A DNA stretch of 64,000 nt, taken from NCBI GenBank assembly GCA_006538405.1, contig BJKQ01000003.1, positions 2,852,001 to 2,916,000 of the forward strand. Reading direction: 5' to 3'. How positions within the stretch are numbered: the first letter of the stretch is position 1; the number at the start of each line of letters is the position of its first letter. The notes beneath the pieces are model-generated. The model did no database searches and was not told where the DNA came from. It worked only from the letters and a program-made list of their open reading frames with translations. A program made the position numbers and the translations under genes. Below are positions 26,100 to 37,088 of this stretch, one piece after another. This stretch comes from Hansfordia pulvinata (lineage: Eukaryota > Ascomycota > Sordariomycetes > Xylariales).

Positions 26100-28600
26100 A
26101 ACGATATACATATTATTAAGTTAATCCTTTAATACTTTATTAATATAAGCTTAAAAAGTAATAAGAGTATTACTTAAGCTTATAAGTATAATTAAGAACT
26201 TATAATACTTATATTAAGTATAAAACGCAGTCTTTTACTTATCGCTTTAATATATACGTATATAATAATACGTATCCTTTAAGTTTAACTTATTAAAGAC
26301 ATAAGCTTTTAACACTTTATTAAATAACTTTAAAATAAAAGGTAATATATACCGATTTTTAATCGTTACCTTATTAAGTCCTTTATAATTTATATATAAA
26401 CGGAGCGTCTTATTATACTTAAAAACGAAAAGGATAAAAGCCTTTATTAAGCTCTTTAATAACCTTATCTTTTTAATATTTTATATCTTTTTAATAAACT
26501 TACGTAATTCTTATAATTTATTATTTATTAATAAATAAATAAGTATATATAAAGGATCTTTACTTAATTATAAATTAATAATATAATTAACCCTTTTATA
26601 CGAAAAGAGCTTAATAACGTTATTTATATTAAAGAACTCTTTAAACTTTTAAAGATAAATAAAAATAAGCTTAATTTCCTTACGATTTTAACCTGTAAAG
26701 ATATTTATTATTTTTATTAATAAGTTAAAGTTTATTTATATTATTACGTAATAATAAATGCTTTTATTTTAAGTCCGTTAAAATTTCTGGCGTGGCTTTA
26801 ATATAAATTTAATTGAATTATACTTAAATTATTAATAACTTATACTTAATTATAATATGATTCGCTTTTAAGCTATAATATTATTAAATAAAAGTAATAA
26901 GTTATTAAATAATTTAAGGTCCCGGTTAATTATTAAATAAGGAACTTATAAAGTTCGTTTAATCCTTTTATTATCTTAAAGTGTTATTATTATTTAATAA
27001 GATTTATAAGTTTCGATAAGTATTTATATTATATTTATAAAGGATATAAGCTTTATTAAAGCTTAATTTAATTTATATTAAGCTATAAAGTTTAAATTAA
27101 TTAAATTAACCTTTAAGTAAGTATTTAAGTTTATATATATGCTTAACTTTAAAGCTCCTTTATAAGGTGGCCGTATTAAGTAAGGTATATAAAACTATAT
27201 AAGCAGATTTATAAATTAATATAAATTAAAGGTAAAATATATAAAGGTTTATATTACCTTTTTACTTATTTTCCCGGTTAATTTATAAGGTTTTTAAGTG
27301 GGTTCTTATCCTTTTTTTACTTTACCTTTAACTTACGGTATTTTAATTTAATATAACCTTTTTTATTATAATAATAATAAATAACACCTTTCTTTTAATT
27401 AATAAGCTTTTACTTTTTAATATTAAAGTCGTTTAACTTTAAATTATTATTATCTTTACGTTTCTTTTATTAATTTTTATTATTAATATTATTAAGTGTA
27501 TTTTAAGAGTTCTTTAACGATATATCATCTTTATATTAAAAGGTCTTTTTAATAAACTTTTTTCCTTTATACTTAATAATTCTTAACGTTAAATAATAAG
27601 CTTTATTATCGTTATACACTTAATAAGCAGCTTAATTATATAATTAAAAATATTATTTTATAATATAAAAAGTAACTTCTTTAAGAATAATAAGGCTTAT
27701 TTTTAATTAATATAAAACTTAAATTAATACTTTAACTTAATTAAATATTAATCGAATCGATAAGGATCTTAACTTAAATGTTAAACGGCTTACTTTTATT
27801 ATGTATTTAAAGTTACTTACTTATAAGTAAAGTGTTTAATAATAAACTTAATTTATTTTATAAATTCTTATTAACTTCCTTTAAAGGTATATAGCTCTTT
27901 TTAAGATAACGTTTTATAATAAGTTTAATATAAGCCTTTATAAGTCTTATTTAACTTTTTATAATTAAAGATAACCTTTTTTTTATTATTTCGTATACGT
28001 TTTAAAGAAGCTTAAAAAACGGTCTTATAATTAACTTATTAAGTATCTTATTAAAAGAAAGTAAACTTTATATTAAGCGCTTTAATATTATTTACATTAA
28101 CGTAACGGCCTATATTTAAAGGGCTTATAAATTTAAGCGGCTTAATATATAAGTCTTCTTTTAAATTTAAGTTTAACTTTAAAAAAAAGGTTCTTTACTT
28201 TTAAAAATCACCTTTATTTTAAGGGCGATTTAACTTTAAGTGTTATTTAAGTCCCTTACGTTTTAATTAATAATACGGTTATTATTAATTTAAGTTTCGT
28301 ACCTTATTATATATTAAGTTAAAGATCTTTAACTTTTATAATCTCTTTTAAATATTATCCGTATTTATTAATATATTATTTAATCGCTTTTATAATTATC
28401 TCTTTTTTACTTATAAAAAAGATAAGTTATCGTTTTAATCCTTTTAAAAATTATTCTTATCTTATAAAAGTGATAATTATTATTTATTAACGATTTAAGG
28501 TGGATTAATTAATTAAATATAAAATAATCCCTTTTTAATATCGTTATTCTTAATAATAAAAGCTATTACTTTAAGTGATTAAAAAGCGAAGGTTTAAAAT

Positions 28601-28784
28601 TATTATAAGTAAAAGACACGATTAAGTAAAGTAATATTAAAAAGGTAATATAAGGTATATAATAAATAAGAATTAAACCTTAAACCTTTACGTTTAATAA
28701 GAGATTTAAGGGGTATTTATAAGGAGTTCGTATTAATCTTATATAAGAATGTATTAAGCTTGGTTAAGACTTCTCTTTATAATA
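28601..28784 (-). repeat. LTR of element A (5' LTR of copy 2)
   Basis: 184 bp, bounding the tandem on the right. It is followed by AAAGG, the probable target-site duplicate of AAGGG at 8817-8821. Confidence 0.85.
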
Positions 28785-29083
28785 AAAGGCTTATAATAAG
28801 TTTATAATAATACCGTACTTATATTAAAGGTTAACTTCGATTAAAGGTTTTAAGTAACGGTAAAAAACGCTTTAAAAAAGGTAAAACGCTTAATATTATA
28901 CTTATCTTATAATCCTTATTAACGGGTGATAAGTTAAGCCTTTATATATCTTTAAGATAATTTATATAATCGAAATTATTAATAAAATAAGTGTAATACG
29001 GGTTTTTAACGCTGTTTAAGCGTTCTTAGCATGTTTTTACGGTAATAATCAGCTTTATTAATAATTAATAACCCGTAACAGCT
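28785..29083. other. Right-hand part of the DNA transposon between elements A and C
   Basis: About 300 bp of AT-rich DNA that is neither A nor C. Its last bases, up to 29083, read TAACCCGTAACAGCT and form the inner part of the right TIR, which resumes after element C at 37065. No gene is visible. Confidence 0.7.
29079..29083. repeat. Left target-site duplication CAGCT of element C
   Basis: CAGCT directly precedes the 5' LTR and is repeated without change at 37065-37069 after the 3' LTR. Confidence 0.9.
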
Positions 29084-29621
29084 TATTACGAACCCGATTA
29101 CTAAGCCGGTAAGACGGGCCACATTAATATAAGTAAGAGACCTATAAATTAATGGTCGCGTAGGACGACGTTAAACCAATCATATATATAAGGAAAAGTG
29201 GAAATATAAGATAAGATCACGTGACCAGGATCACCGTTAAAATAATGAGCGGTCCGCACGTTTATTATAATCACCGTGATTAAGGCGACGCTCACGAAGA
29301 AGGTCGTGAGTAAGATAAAGATCACCTTAACGAACGTGATTTAAGACATAATATTAATAAGGGAATAAAGGATATATAAGGACGGAAGGTTTCTTATGTA
29401 TTTAATTATTTATTACTTTAATAATTAATTTAAGTATTTAAGTCATTCTTAAATAAAAGTAACCTTTTAACGATAATTTACCACTTATTTAATACTTTAA
29501 ATTACTTATTATTAATCGATTACTTATTATTTACCGATAAACGACCTTTCGAGTGTTCTTTTAAAACATAAACCTTTAAATTAATTTTATATTTTTCTTA
29601 AAGAGAATTTAAGTCGTTACA
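29084..29621 (+). repeat. 5' LTR of element C
   Basis: 538 bp, beginning TATTACGAACCCG (TGTTACG in the other LTR) and ending GTCGTTACA. It matches 36527-37064 without any change in length. The differences are overwhelmingly transitions. Confidence 0.92.
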
Positions 29622-29691
29622 TTTTAATCACTCTTATTTAAGTATTCGATAACTATTTATTAATATCCTTAAGTAATATCCGATTAACACG

Positions 29692-32600
29692 ATGTCGTCT
29701 TAACTTAGATCCTTTAAGCAGCCGGTGGCGTAAACGCCTTTAAGGAACTTAATTAAAGAGATAAAGGGGGTTAATAATAATAAAAAGGAGTATAATCTTA
29801 TTAAAGGCGAGTATAAGCAGTTACTTAACGGGCTTCGCACTTTATAAGATTAATTATAAGCTTCGTATTAGGCTTACGAGAACGTTAACGAGCAATTATA
29901 ATAAGTTTACGTTAAGCGTATTAATATAGTTAATGAACTTTAATAAGCTTAACTCGTTAAAGCTATATAAAGCGCCGAGGGCATTATTAAAGCTCCTTTA
30001 ATTAACGTTAACCTTAAGATTAACCCTTTTAAGACCTTTAACGGCACCTTTAAGCAACTTTAAGGGTTCTTAACTTAAATAAAGGTATTTTATTAATTAT
30101 ATAAACACTTCGATAATAAAAGAGATTAAGTTATCCACGTTAAGTCGTTTCTTTATAAAAAGGCTTTAACTTAATTTAAATTATACTTTATTAAGGCAAT
30201 CGATAAACCTTAAGAGTAATAGTTGATTAAGATTAAAGGGATCTTTATATCTTACGTTAAATTCGAACGATAACTTAAGGGCTTATTTTAAGACTTAAAT
30301 AAGAAACGATAAGCCGAGAGAGAACTTATTAACCTTTAATAAAAGACCTTGACGTCCCTTTATACTGTAAACTTTAAACGTATCCTTACGTAACTTAATT
30401 TAATTAAGGAAAGTAAGATTCTTATATTTTATTAAGGATTAAAAGAGGAAGTTAAAGATAAGCTGGTTAAATAAAATTTATTAAATAGCTTTATAAAGTA
30501 TATTAAGGCCGTTATTCGTATTGATTCTTGACTTTATAAGTGACGCCGCGAGAAAGGAGGAAATAATTAACGTATATTATAAAATATAAGGCGATAATAA
30601 TAAAGAGGAACGAAGCCTTACTTTACTTTTTACGGGTAATACTTAAGACTTATAAATATTAGCCGCGCTTTTAACGATAAGTATAAGAAAATATTTAAGT
30701 GTTATAATTATAATAAATTAAGGTATATCGCGCGCGATTATAAAGCGCTTAAACGACTTAAATAAGTTAATAAACATATTAAAGCTATTAAGGAAGTCAC
30801 GATGGATTAAGACGGATGAACCCTTATATTTAAAGAACAGGTTTATATAACTTATAAGGCATACGATAATTTAAACTTTAACCTTGAATTCGACGCTGCC
30901 TTTAACATTTTATAAGAAGGGTTTAATAAAGTAACGGAGTATTAAAAATAACGCGTAAATTAATAAACCGAGACCTTCCGAAAAGGGACTTATAATGCCC
31001 TTTAAGTTAATTATATATACTTAACCTTATAACGATATGTCGGCCGTGATGTATCCGATATTATAATGCTTTTACGAGACTTAAAGGATATATTAAAATA
31101 AGAAGCACGTAAATAAGGCTTTATATAACGTAACTCCTTAAAGTAAATCCTTTAAGTAATTATAAGAACTATTAATTAAAAGAAGCTTAATATTATTATA
31201 TAACACGACGTTATACTTCGGATCCTTAAGCACGGATATCGACGAGTCACGATAAAAGAACGAGCTGCTTATTTAAAATAAAAAGCTTAATTCTTTAACG
31301 AATCTGTAAATGACCCTTGATTATACGCGCTCTTTAATGAACGATACGATAATAACCTTTATAATATTATCGACGATATGTTAAGAGTTAAAGACGATAA
31401 GACTTAAGAACGTATTAAGACCACTTTATAAGAGAAATAAGACCCACTTAACTCTTTTATCTTTAAAGTAATTATAAAGAATAAATAAGCTCTTTATTTT
31501 AAGATAAGTGTCACTTAAGACCGAGAAGATCGGTAGGATTTAATTAAATAAATTGAAGATTATAAAGATTATTATAATCTTATAGTGAGATAACGAACAT
31601 TTAATAAAGAAGTAAACGTAATAATTAACGTATTAATACACGTTTAATCTTTAGAAGGGCCTTATAAGTGGACACTTATACTTAAGCTTAAGGAATGCCC
31701 TTAAGAAAATCATAACGAATTAAGCGACGTAACGGAAACTTATTAAGTATAAAGCTTATATAAATATTTATCCGATGAAGAAGAAAAAGAAGATTTCTTC
31801 CGTTACGGTAAGACCTTTAACGACACGAAAGAACTTATAATAATCTTAAACGAAAAAGACTTAAAAAAGGTATATAAAGACGTATACGACTTAATTCCTT
31901 ACGGTGCTTAATATGGCGAGATCGTATAATATGATTATATTTATATTACTTATTAATAATACTTAACCGATAAAGTTAAGTATTGTTACTTCCTTATAAA
32001 AGTTAAAACGCTTAAACTAATACGGGAACCACGATATTATTAATACTTTAACCACTTCGTGTTAATAAAACCTTTTATATCTTATTAAAGAACACTTTTT
32101 ATGCCTTATAAAAAATTAAAATAACGTTATAGCTTATTAAAAGGAACCGTGTGCGTAACACGCGTTAAACTCGTAAAGTAAGTACGACACTTAATTAAAG
32201 AGTTAATACTTAAAAGTCGGACTTTAAAACATATTAATAACCCACCGATTAAATTATTATTATAAAACGATAAATAACGTGCTTCACCTTCGAACACCGG
32301 ATCACGATAAAGCGAGACTTTTACGAGCAGCTCTCGATAACACGGCTTAATACGAGTAGCGACGCGATAGCACTTAAAAAATTAAAGCACCTTATTATTA
32401 ATCCGAGATAATAAATAAAAAGAACCCACACGATAAGATAAGCCTTTAATAAAAATAAAGCCGTATAATTTAACGTAACGGTATGTTACGGATTAAAGAG
32501 AATCCGAGTATTAATCGATAACGGATCGACTTAAAATTTAATATCGTTACGAATCGTTAATAAATTTAAATTATTATAAAATAAAAAAGACGCCCCGTAC

Positions 32601-35600
32601 CGACTCACGATAATAAATAAGAGTTATTTAAGGAAAGCTTAAAGATAAATTAAACGTAAGATTACGCCCTTCCCGGTTATTATTTATAACCGATTTATAA
32701 GACTTTAATTAAACATCGTTATTATCTTAAATAAAATAATCTTAAGGATACCTTAATTATAATCGGCGAATCTTAAAGTTAATTAAAGTATTAACCGTCT
32801 TTAATAAGAAATATTAAAAAGGGATCACGACACTCGGTTAAAGATAACGCCTTCGTCACCGAACGGATTTAAGTTTATATCCGTAAGACGCGTCGTTATT
32901 AAGATAATAAAAAAGGATTGCTTATTAAAATAAGCAGTACTTAAGGAGTATCGATAATTTATAATATTATTTTAAGATAAGTTTAACACGGAAAATGGCT
33001 TATTATTATATTTAAATTATAATTATGTAATACCACTTAAAGACGGAGCTTAATTAATATTTAAACCCGTTTATTTATTAAACTTAACGTAACGCGTAAA
33101 GCTTAAAAAGAAGCTACGATAAGATTTAAATAAAAGATATATTAAGCCGTCCACGTTATTAACCGGTTATCTTATTTTATTTATATTTAAAAAGGACGGA
33201 TCTTAAAGGATATACGTTAATTATTAATAGCTTAACGATATCATTATTAAAAATCGGTACCCTTTACCTTTAATTAAGGTGTTAAAGGACTTTCTTTATA
33301 AAGTTAAGATCTTTACCGCGATAAATTTATTAAACGCTTACCACCTTATTAAGATCCTCGTAAAAGATAAGTGGAAAATAGCGTTTCGGACACCGGAGGG
33401 ACACTTTAAATATTTAATAATGCCTTTTAAACTCACGAATACTTTAATTAACTTTTAAAGCATAATCGACACCGTCCTTAAGCCTTTTTATAACGTCTTT
33501 ATAATAATATACTTTAACGATATTCTTATTTACTTTAAAAACGAAGTAAATTATATAAGCTATATAAAGTAAGTCCTTTAAGCCCTTTAAGATATTAACC
33601 TTCGTGTTAACACGAAGAAAAGTCAATTTCATTAAACGAAAGTCGACTTTATAAGGTACACGATTTAATTAAAAAAAGTGTTAATATAATAAAGTAAGGT
33701 GTAAGCTATCTGAGAATGGCCCGTTCTTAAAAGCATCCACGATATTAAAAGATTTTTAAGATTCGTGAACTTTTACCGATAATTTATAAAAGGATTTAAT
33801 AAGCACGCTGGACCCTTAATTAATATAATTAAAAAGGATAAGCCTTTCGAATAAAATAAGGAACTTTAAACCTTATTTAACACCTTTAAAAAAGTAATTT
33901 TAAAAGAACCCGTTATAATTATAATTAACCTTAATAAACTTATAAAAGTCGAGACCGACGTTAACGACTTCGTTATAAGAGGATAACTTAAATAACGAGA
34001 CAAAATAAGTAAGCTATATTTAATAGCTTACTTCTTAAAGAAGTTTAATAAATTAAAGCTTAATTATACGGTACACGATAAAGAGCTTATAATTATTATT
34101 AAGGTATTTAAGGAATAAAGATATTACTTAAGTGGCACCTTTACTTTAATAACCGTTTATACGGATTATAAGAATCTTATAACCTTTATAAAGAATAAGG
34201 TTTTTAATAAACGATAAATTTAATAAATAAAGATCCTCTCGGAATTTAACTTTAAGATCGAATATTATAAAGGTAAAGAAAACGTTAAAGTAAACGCTTT
34301 TAATAAACGATTTAACCACTTTACGGTAAATTTAATAATAAAATTATAAATTATCTTAAAGTAAGATAAAGACGGGAACTTAATCTTAATATAGCAGATC
34401 CGACTTACCCGAGTTAAAAAAGAATAATTTAATTATGAATTACGATAAGAAACGTAGCGCTTAAAAGTATTATTAAACGATAAGCGGTTTAACCTTTCCG
34501 GATAATTTAACGGAGTTATACTTTTCCGCGATAAACGATTTATACTTATACCGTTATAACGGTAACTTATTATAACGATTTATAAAGATTTATCTTACGG
34601 TTATTAAAGGATTTAAAAAACTATATAACGAGTACGACGCGATTACGACTTTTTAAACCTTAAAAGATTAATTAAAACGGTAATTAAAGAATACGATATA
34701 TATATTCGATTTAAGGCAGCACGTTATAAGCCTTATAAAGAACTTTAACTTATACCTTTTAAGGATAAAGCATGGAAATCGGTTTTAATAAACTTTATTA
34801 TAAAGTTACCGTTATTTATAAATTTAGTGATTAGAATCGTTTATAATAATATTATGGTTTATATAAAACAGCTTATTAAGTTCGCGAAGTTCCAGTTATT
34901 TAAGGAAACCATAACCGTAATATAAATTATATAACTTATAAATAAAATTATATTTAATTAATATAATTTATTAAAAGAACTTATTATAAATCGAAATAAG
35001 CTTTTTATAGCCCACTTTTAAAAATCATTTATATAATAACTCGGAGTGTAATATAAGACGTTGATAGCATATTACTTATAAATAAATGGTCACACGGAAC
35101 GACTTAATTAAATATTAAAGCAGTATTTACGATATTACGTTAACTTTGAATAAAATAATTAAGTATCCTTTTTATTTAAGGCAGAATTCGTATATAATAA
35201 CTTAAATAATAAAAACATAAAGATATTACCCTTTTATACGAATTATAAATTTAACTTATAAAGATCACGATAAGTAATAATTAATAGTAACGCTTTAAAA
35301 GCCGTTATTTAAGTTAAATATCTTACGACTCTTTATAAACACCTTTACACGGAGCTTACAGCGATTTAATAACGTATAAAACGATATTACGATAACCACC
35401 GGTCGTTAAGGCCGACCTTTAAAAAGGGAGATAAGGTTTATTTATTATATAAAAATATTTAAATTAAAAGACTTAACGATAAATTAAATTTTAAGAAGAT
35501 TAAACTATTTAAAATTAACGAGATTGTTTTATTAATTAATTATAAATTATTGTTACTTAACGTTATAAGAATCCACTTAGTATTTCACGTTTCACTATTA

Positions 35601-35780
35601 AAACCAGCACCGGTTAACGTATAGCTTGAAACCGAAATCGAAGCCGATATTAACGCTTAAGAATTTAAGGTTAAAGAGATATTAAATTCATATTAATAAA
35701 AATCCACGACGGAGTATTTAATATAATAAAAAGGTTACTTATTATTAAAAAACACTTAAAAACTTAAGAACCACTTAAAC
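29692..35780 (+). pseudogene. Degraded gag-pol coding region of element C
   Basis: Remnant of a continuous or frameshifted gag-pol. Visible landmarks are the start codon at 29692, a nucleocapsid knuckle (30700-30741), the reverse transcriptase core with one catalytic Asp codon changed to Asn (33510-33521), the RNase H start (about 33949), the integrase C-terminus (35562-35611) and the chromodomain with its K-G-Y and E/K-N-T words (35661-35780). In-frame TAA codons interrupt it at short intervals. Many lie at places where the family has Gln or Trp, as expected from C-to-T and G-to-A mutation. No functional product can be made. Confidence 0.85.
35661..35780 (+). other. Degraded chromodomain of element C integrase
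   Basis: The plus-strand translation resembles a chromodomain: E-F-K-V-K-E-I-L at its start, then T-E-Y-L-I, K-G-Y and K-N-T in the expected spacing, with stops at positions usually Trp or Gln/Arg. In fungal chromoviruses this domain targets integration to heterochromatin. That fits insertion into an already repetitive site. Confidence 0.75.
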
Positions 35781-36509
35781 TGTCTTTAATTATTAAAATA
35801 GTATCACCGGTAAAGACCGGCGGCTCTTTAAACGGAATAAGGAAGTTTATAAAGGAAAAATCGGAACTTAACTTAAACGTTAATTAATTTATATCGTTAA
35901 AAACTCCGATATATTATAAGTTATTAATTAAGCACCGTTTATAAGTATTTAAAGTAAGGAGTATACCGTCCTTTTTATTTAACTTTATTATTTTATAAGT
36001 AAAGAGATCCGAACCTTTCTTTTTTACTTAAGATTTTATCTTTCGGATACGGCTTAACCGATTAATAGTTAACGTTAATTAAGATTAAAGCTTTATTAAT
36101 TAAGTATATAAAGATAAAAGTTTATTACTTGCCTCCTTTTTTTTAGCCTTAAGCTTACGTTATTAAGTTATGACTCGTTTAAGGGACGACGTTATTAAAA
36201 CATTATTATAAGAACGCTTATAGCGAATACATTTTTAATAACGACTTTTACCTTTAAGGATACGGTAAGAACTCGATTTCTTATTTTTAAAATAATAAGA
36301 ACACGGTATATCCGTAACCATATTATTAAGCGTAATAAATTCCGATAAACGTTAGCGCTCGGTGGTGGTGGATCGCGTGGAAGGTTGAAATAAACTTAAT
36401 ATAATTAATAAGGATAAGAAAAATAAAAGGGATAAACGAAGGCACGAAGGCCACGCTTACGATAAGGCACACGCACTCTTTTATGTTCGTTAATTAAGGA
36501 TAAATAACT
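35781..36509 (+). other. Element C region between chromodomain and 3' LTR, unassigned
   Basis: About 730 bp with no domain I recognise. A pyrimidine-rich stretch near 36130-36150 and an ATG-led frame from about 36169 with several stops are visible. It may be a 3' untranslated region or the remains of a small extra frame. Confidence 0.4.
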
Positions 36510-36526
36510 TAAAAGGAGGGGTATAA

Positions 36527-37064
36527 TGTTACGAACCCGATTATTAAACCGGTAAGACGGGCTATATTAATATAAGTAAAAGACTTATAAATTAATAATC
36601 GCGTAAGATAACGTTAAATTAATTATATATATAAGGAAAGGTGGAAACATAGGATAAGATTATATAATTAAGATCACCGTTAAGATAATGAGCGGTCCGT
36701 ACGCTTATTATAATCACCGTGATTAAGGCGATGCTCACGAAGAAGGTTATAAGTAAGATAAAGATCACTTTAACGAACGTGATCCGGGACACGGTATTAA
36801 TAAGGGAATGAAGGACATATAAGGACGGAAGGTTTCTTATATATTTAATTATTCATTACCTTAATAATTAATTTAAGTATTTAAGTCATTCTTAAATAAG
36901 AGTAACCTCTTAACGATAGTTTACCACTTATTTAATACTTTAAATTACCTATTATTAATCGATTACTCATTGTTTACCGATAGACGACCTTTCGAGTGTT
37001 CTTTTAGAACATAAACCCTTAGACTAATTCTGTATTTTTCTTAAGGAGAATCCAGGTCGTTACA
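36527..37064 (+). repeat. 3' LTR of element C
   Basis: 538 bp, TGTTACG...GTTACA. The right end keeps C and G at positions where the 5' LTR has T and A, while the left part is the more mutated of the pair. The two LTRs were therefore hit independently. Confidence 0.92.
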
Positions 37065-37085
37065 CAGCTCTTATAACTCAGGGCC
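37065..37085 (-). repeat. Right terminal inverted repeat (outer part) of the DNA transposon
   Basis: The complement reads GGCCCTGAGTTATAAGAGCT and one further base, matching the left TIR at 5698 with one C/T difference. Its inner continuation was displaced to 29078 and below by element C. The first five bases of the segment are also the right CAGCT duplicate of element C. Confidence 0.8.
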
Positions 37086-37088
37086 TTA
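37086..37088. repeat. Right target-site duplication TTA of the DNA transposon
   Basis: It matches the TTA at 5695-5697. Joining 5697 to 37089 gives the predicted empty site. Confidence 0.7.

Larger units (their letters stand above)
8822..28784 (-). mobile_element. Ty3/gypsy element A, head-to-tail tandem of a full and a deleted copy, RIP-degraded
   Basis: Three 184-bp LTRs (8822-9005, 23778-23961 and 28601-28784) bound two internal regions. Copy 1 is 8822-23961 once nested element B (15338-23212 plus one target-site copy) is removed, about 7,260 bp. Copy 2 is 23962-28784. It starts with only the last 108 bp of an LTR and lacks the 2,361 bp equivalent to 9006-11366. The remaining internal regions are equal in length: 3,971 + 560 bp in copy 1 and 4,531 bp in copy 2. 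On the minus strand the reverse transcriptase core is readable: the YLDD box appears as Y-L-N-D followed by ILIY at 13384-13395 in copy 1 and at 26088-26099 in copy 2. This places A in Ty3/gypsy. A purine-rich tract next to 9006 fits a minus-strand polypurine tract. All frames are full of stops. Confidence 0.85.
29084..37064 (+). mobile_element. Chromodomain Ty3/gypsy retrotransposon (element C), RIP-degraded
   Basis: 7,981 bp with two 538-bp LTRs and a perfect CAGCT duplication. Pieces of gag-pol are readable in order on the plus strand. A gag start at 29692 (M-S-S) meets a TAA at its fourth codon. A degraded C-x2-C-x4-H-x4-C knuckle lies at 30700-30741. Reverse transcriptase words include MPFKLTN from 33420 and Y-F-N-D-I-L-I-Y at 33510-33533 (consensus YLDDILIY). 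An RNase H start resembling ETDASDF lies near 33949-33985, an integrase tail resembling RIHPVFHVSLLKP at 35562-35611, and a chromodomain at 35661-35780. A purine tract (AAAAGGAGGGG, about 36510-36520) lies just before the 3' LTR. The order RT, RNase H, integrase, chromodomain marks a Ty3/gypsy chromovirus. Stops, mostly TAA, break every domain. It is the least mutated element in the island. Confidence 0.92.
5698..37085. mobile_element. RIP-degraded DNA transposon with TIRs, PIF/Harbinger-like, host of three nested insertions
   Basis: The outer limits of the AT-rich island are a pair of inverted repeats. The left end starts GGCCCTGAGTCATAAGAG at 5698. The complement of the right end starts GGCCCTGAGTTATAAGAG at 37085. 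The right repeat is split by element C: its outer 21 bases are 37065-37085, and it continues inward from 29078. Joined, the two repeats match over roughly 38-45 bp, and the clear differences are C/T or G/A. TTA flanks both ends. Removing the nested elements and their duplicated target sites leaves 5698-8821, 28790-29083 and 37070-37085, about 3,434 bp. That is a plausible size for a PIF/Harbinger element, and the TTA duplication and GG-starting termini also fit. I could not recover a transposase reading frame because the interior is too mutated, so the superfamily is an inference from the ends only. Confidence 0.65.

Noticed and set aside
33444..33632. A 62-codon minus-strand frame, the only open frame flagged in the island
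   Set aside because: It lies antisense to the degraded reverse transcriptase of element C and has no domain.
5695..37088. A Starship-type giant mobile element with cargo
   Set aside because: The block has TIRs and is large, but it contains no tyrosine-recombinase captain gene at an edge and no cargo genes. Its size is explained by nested retrotransposons in a small DNA transposon.
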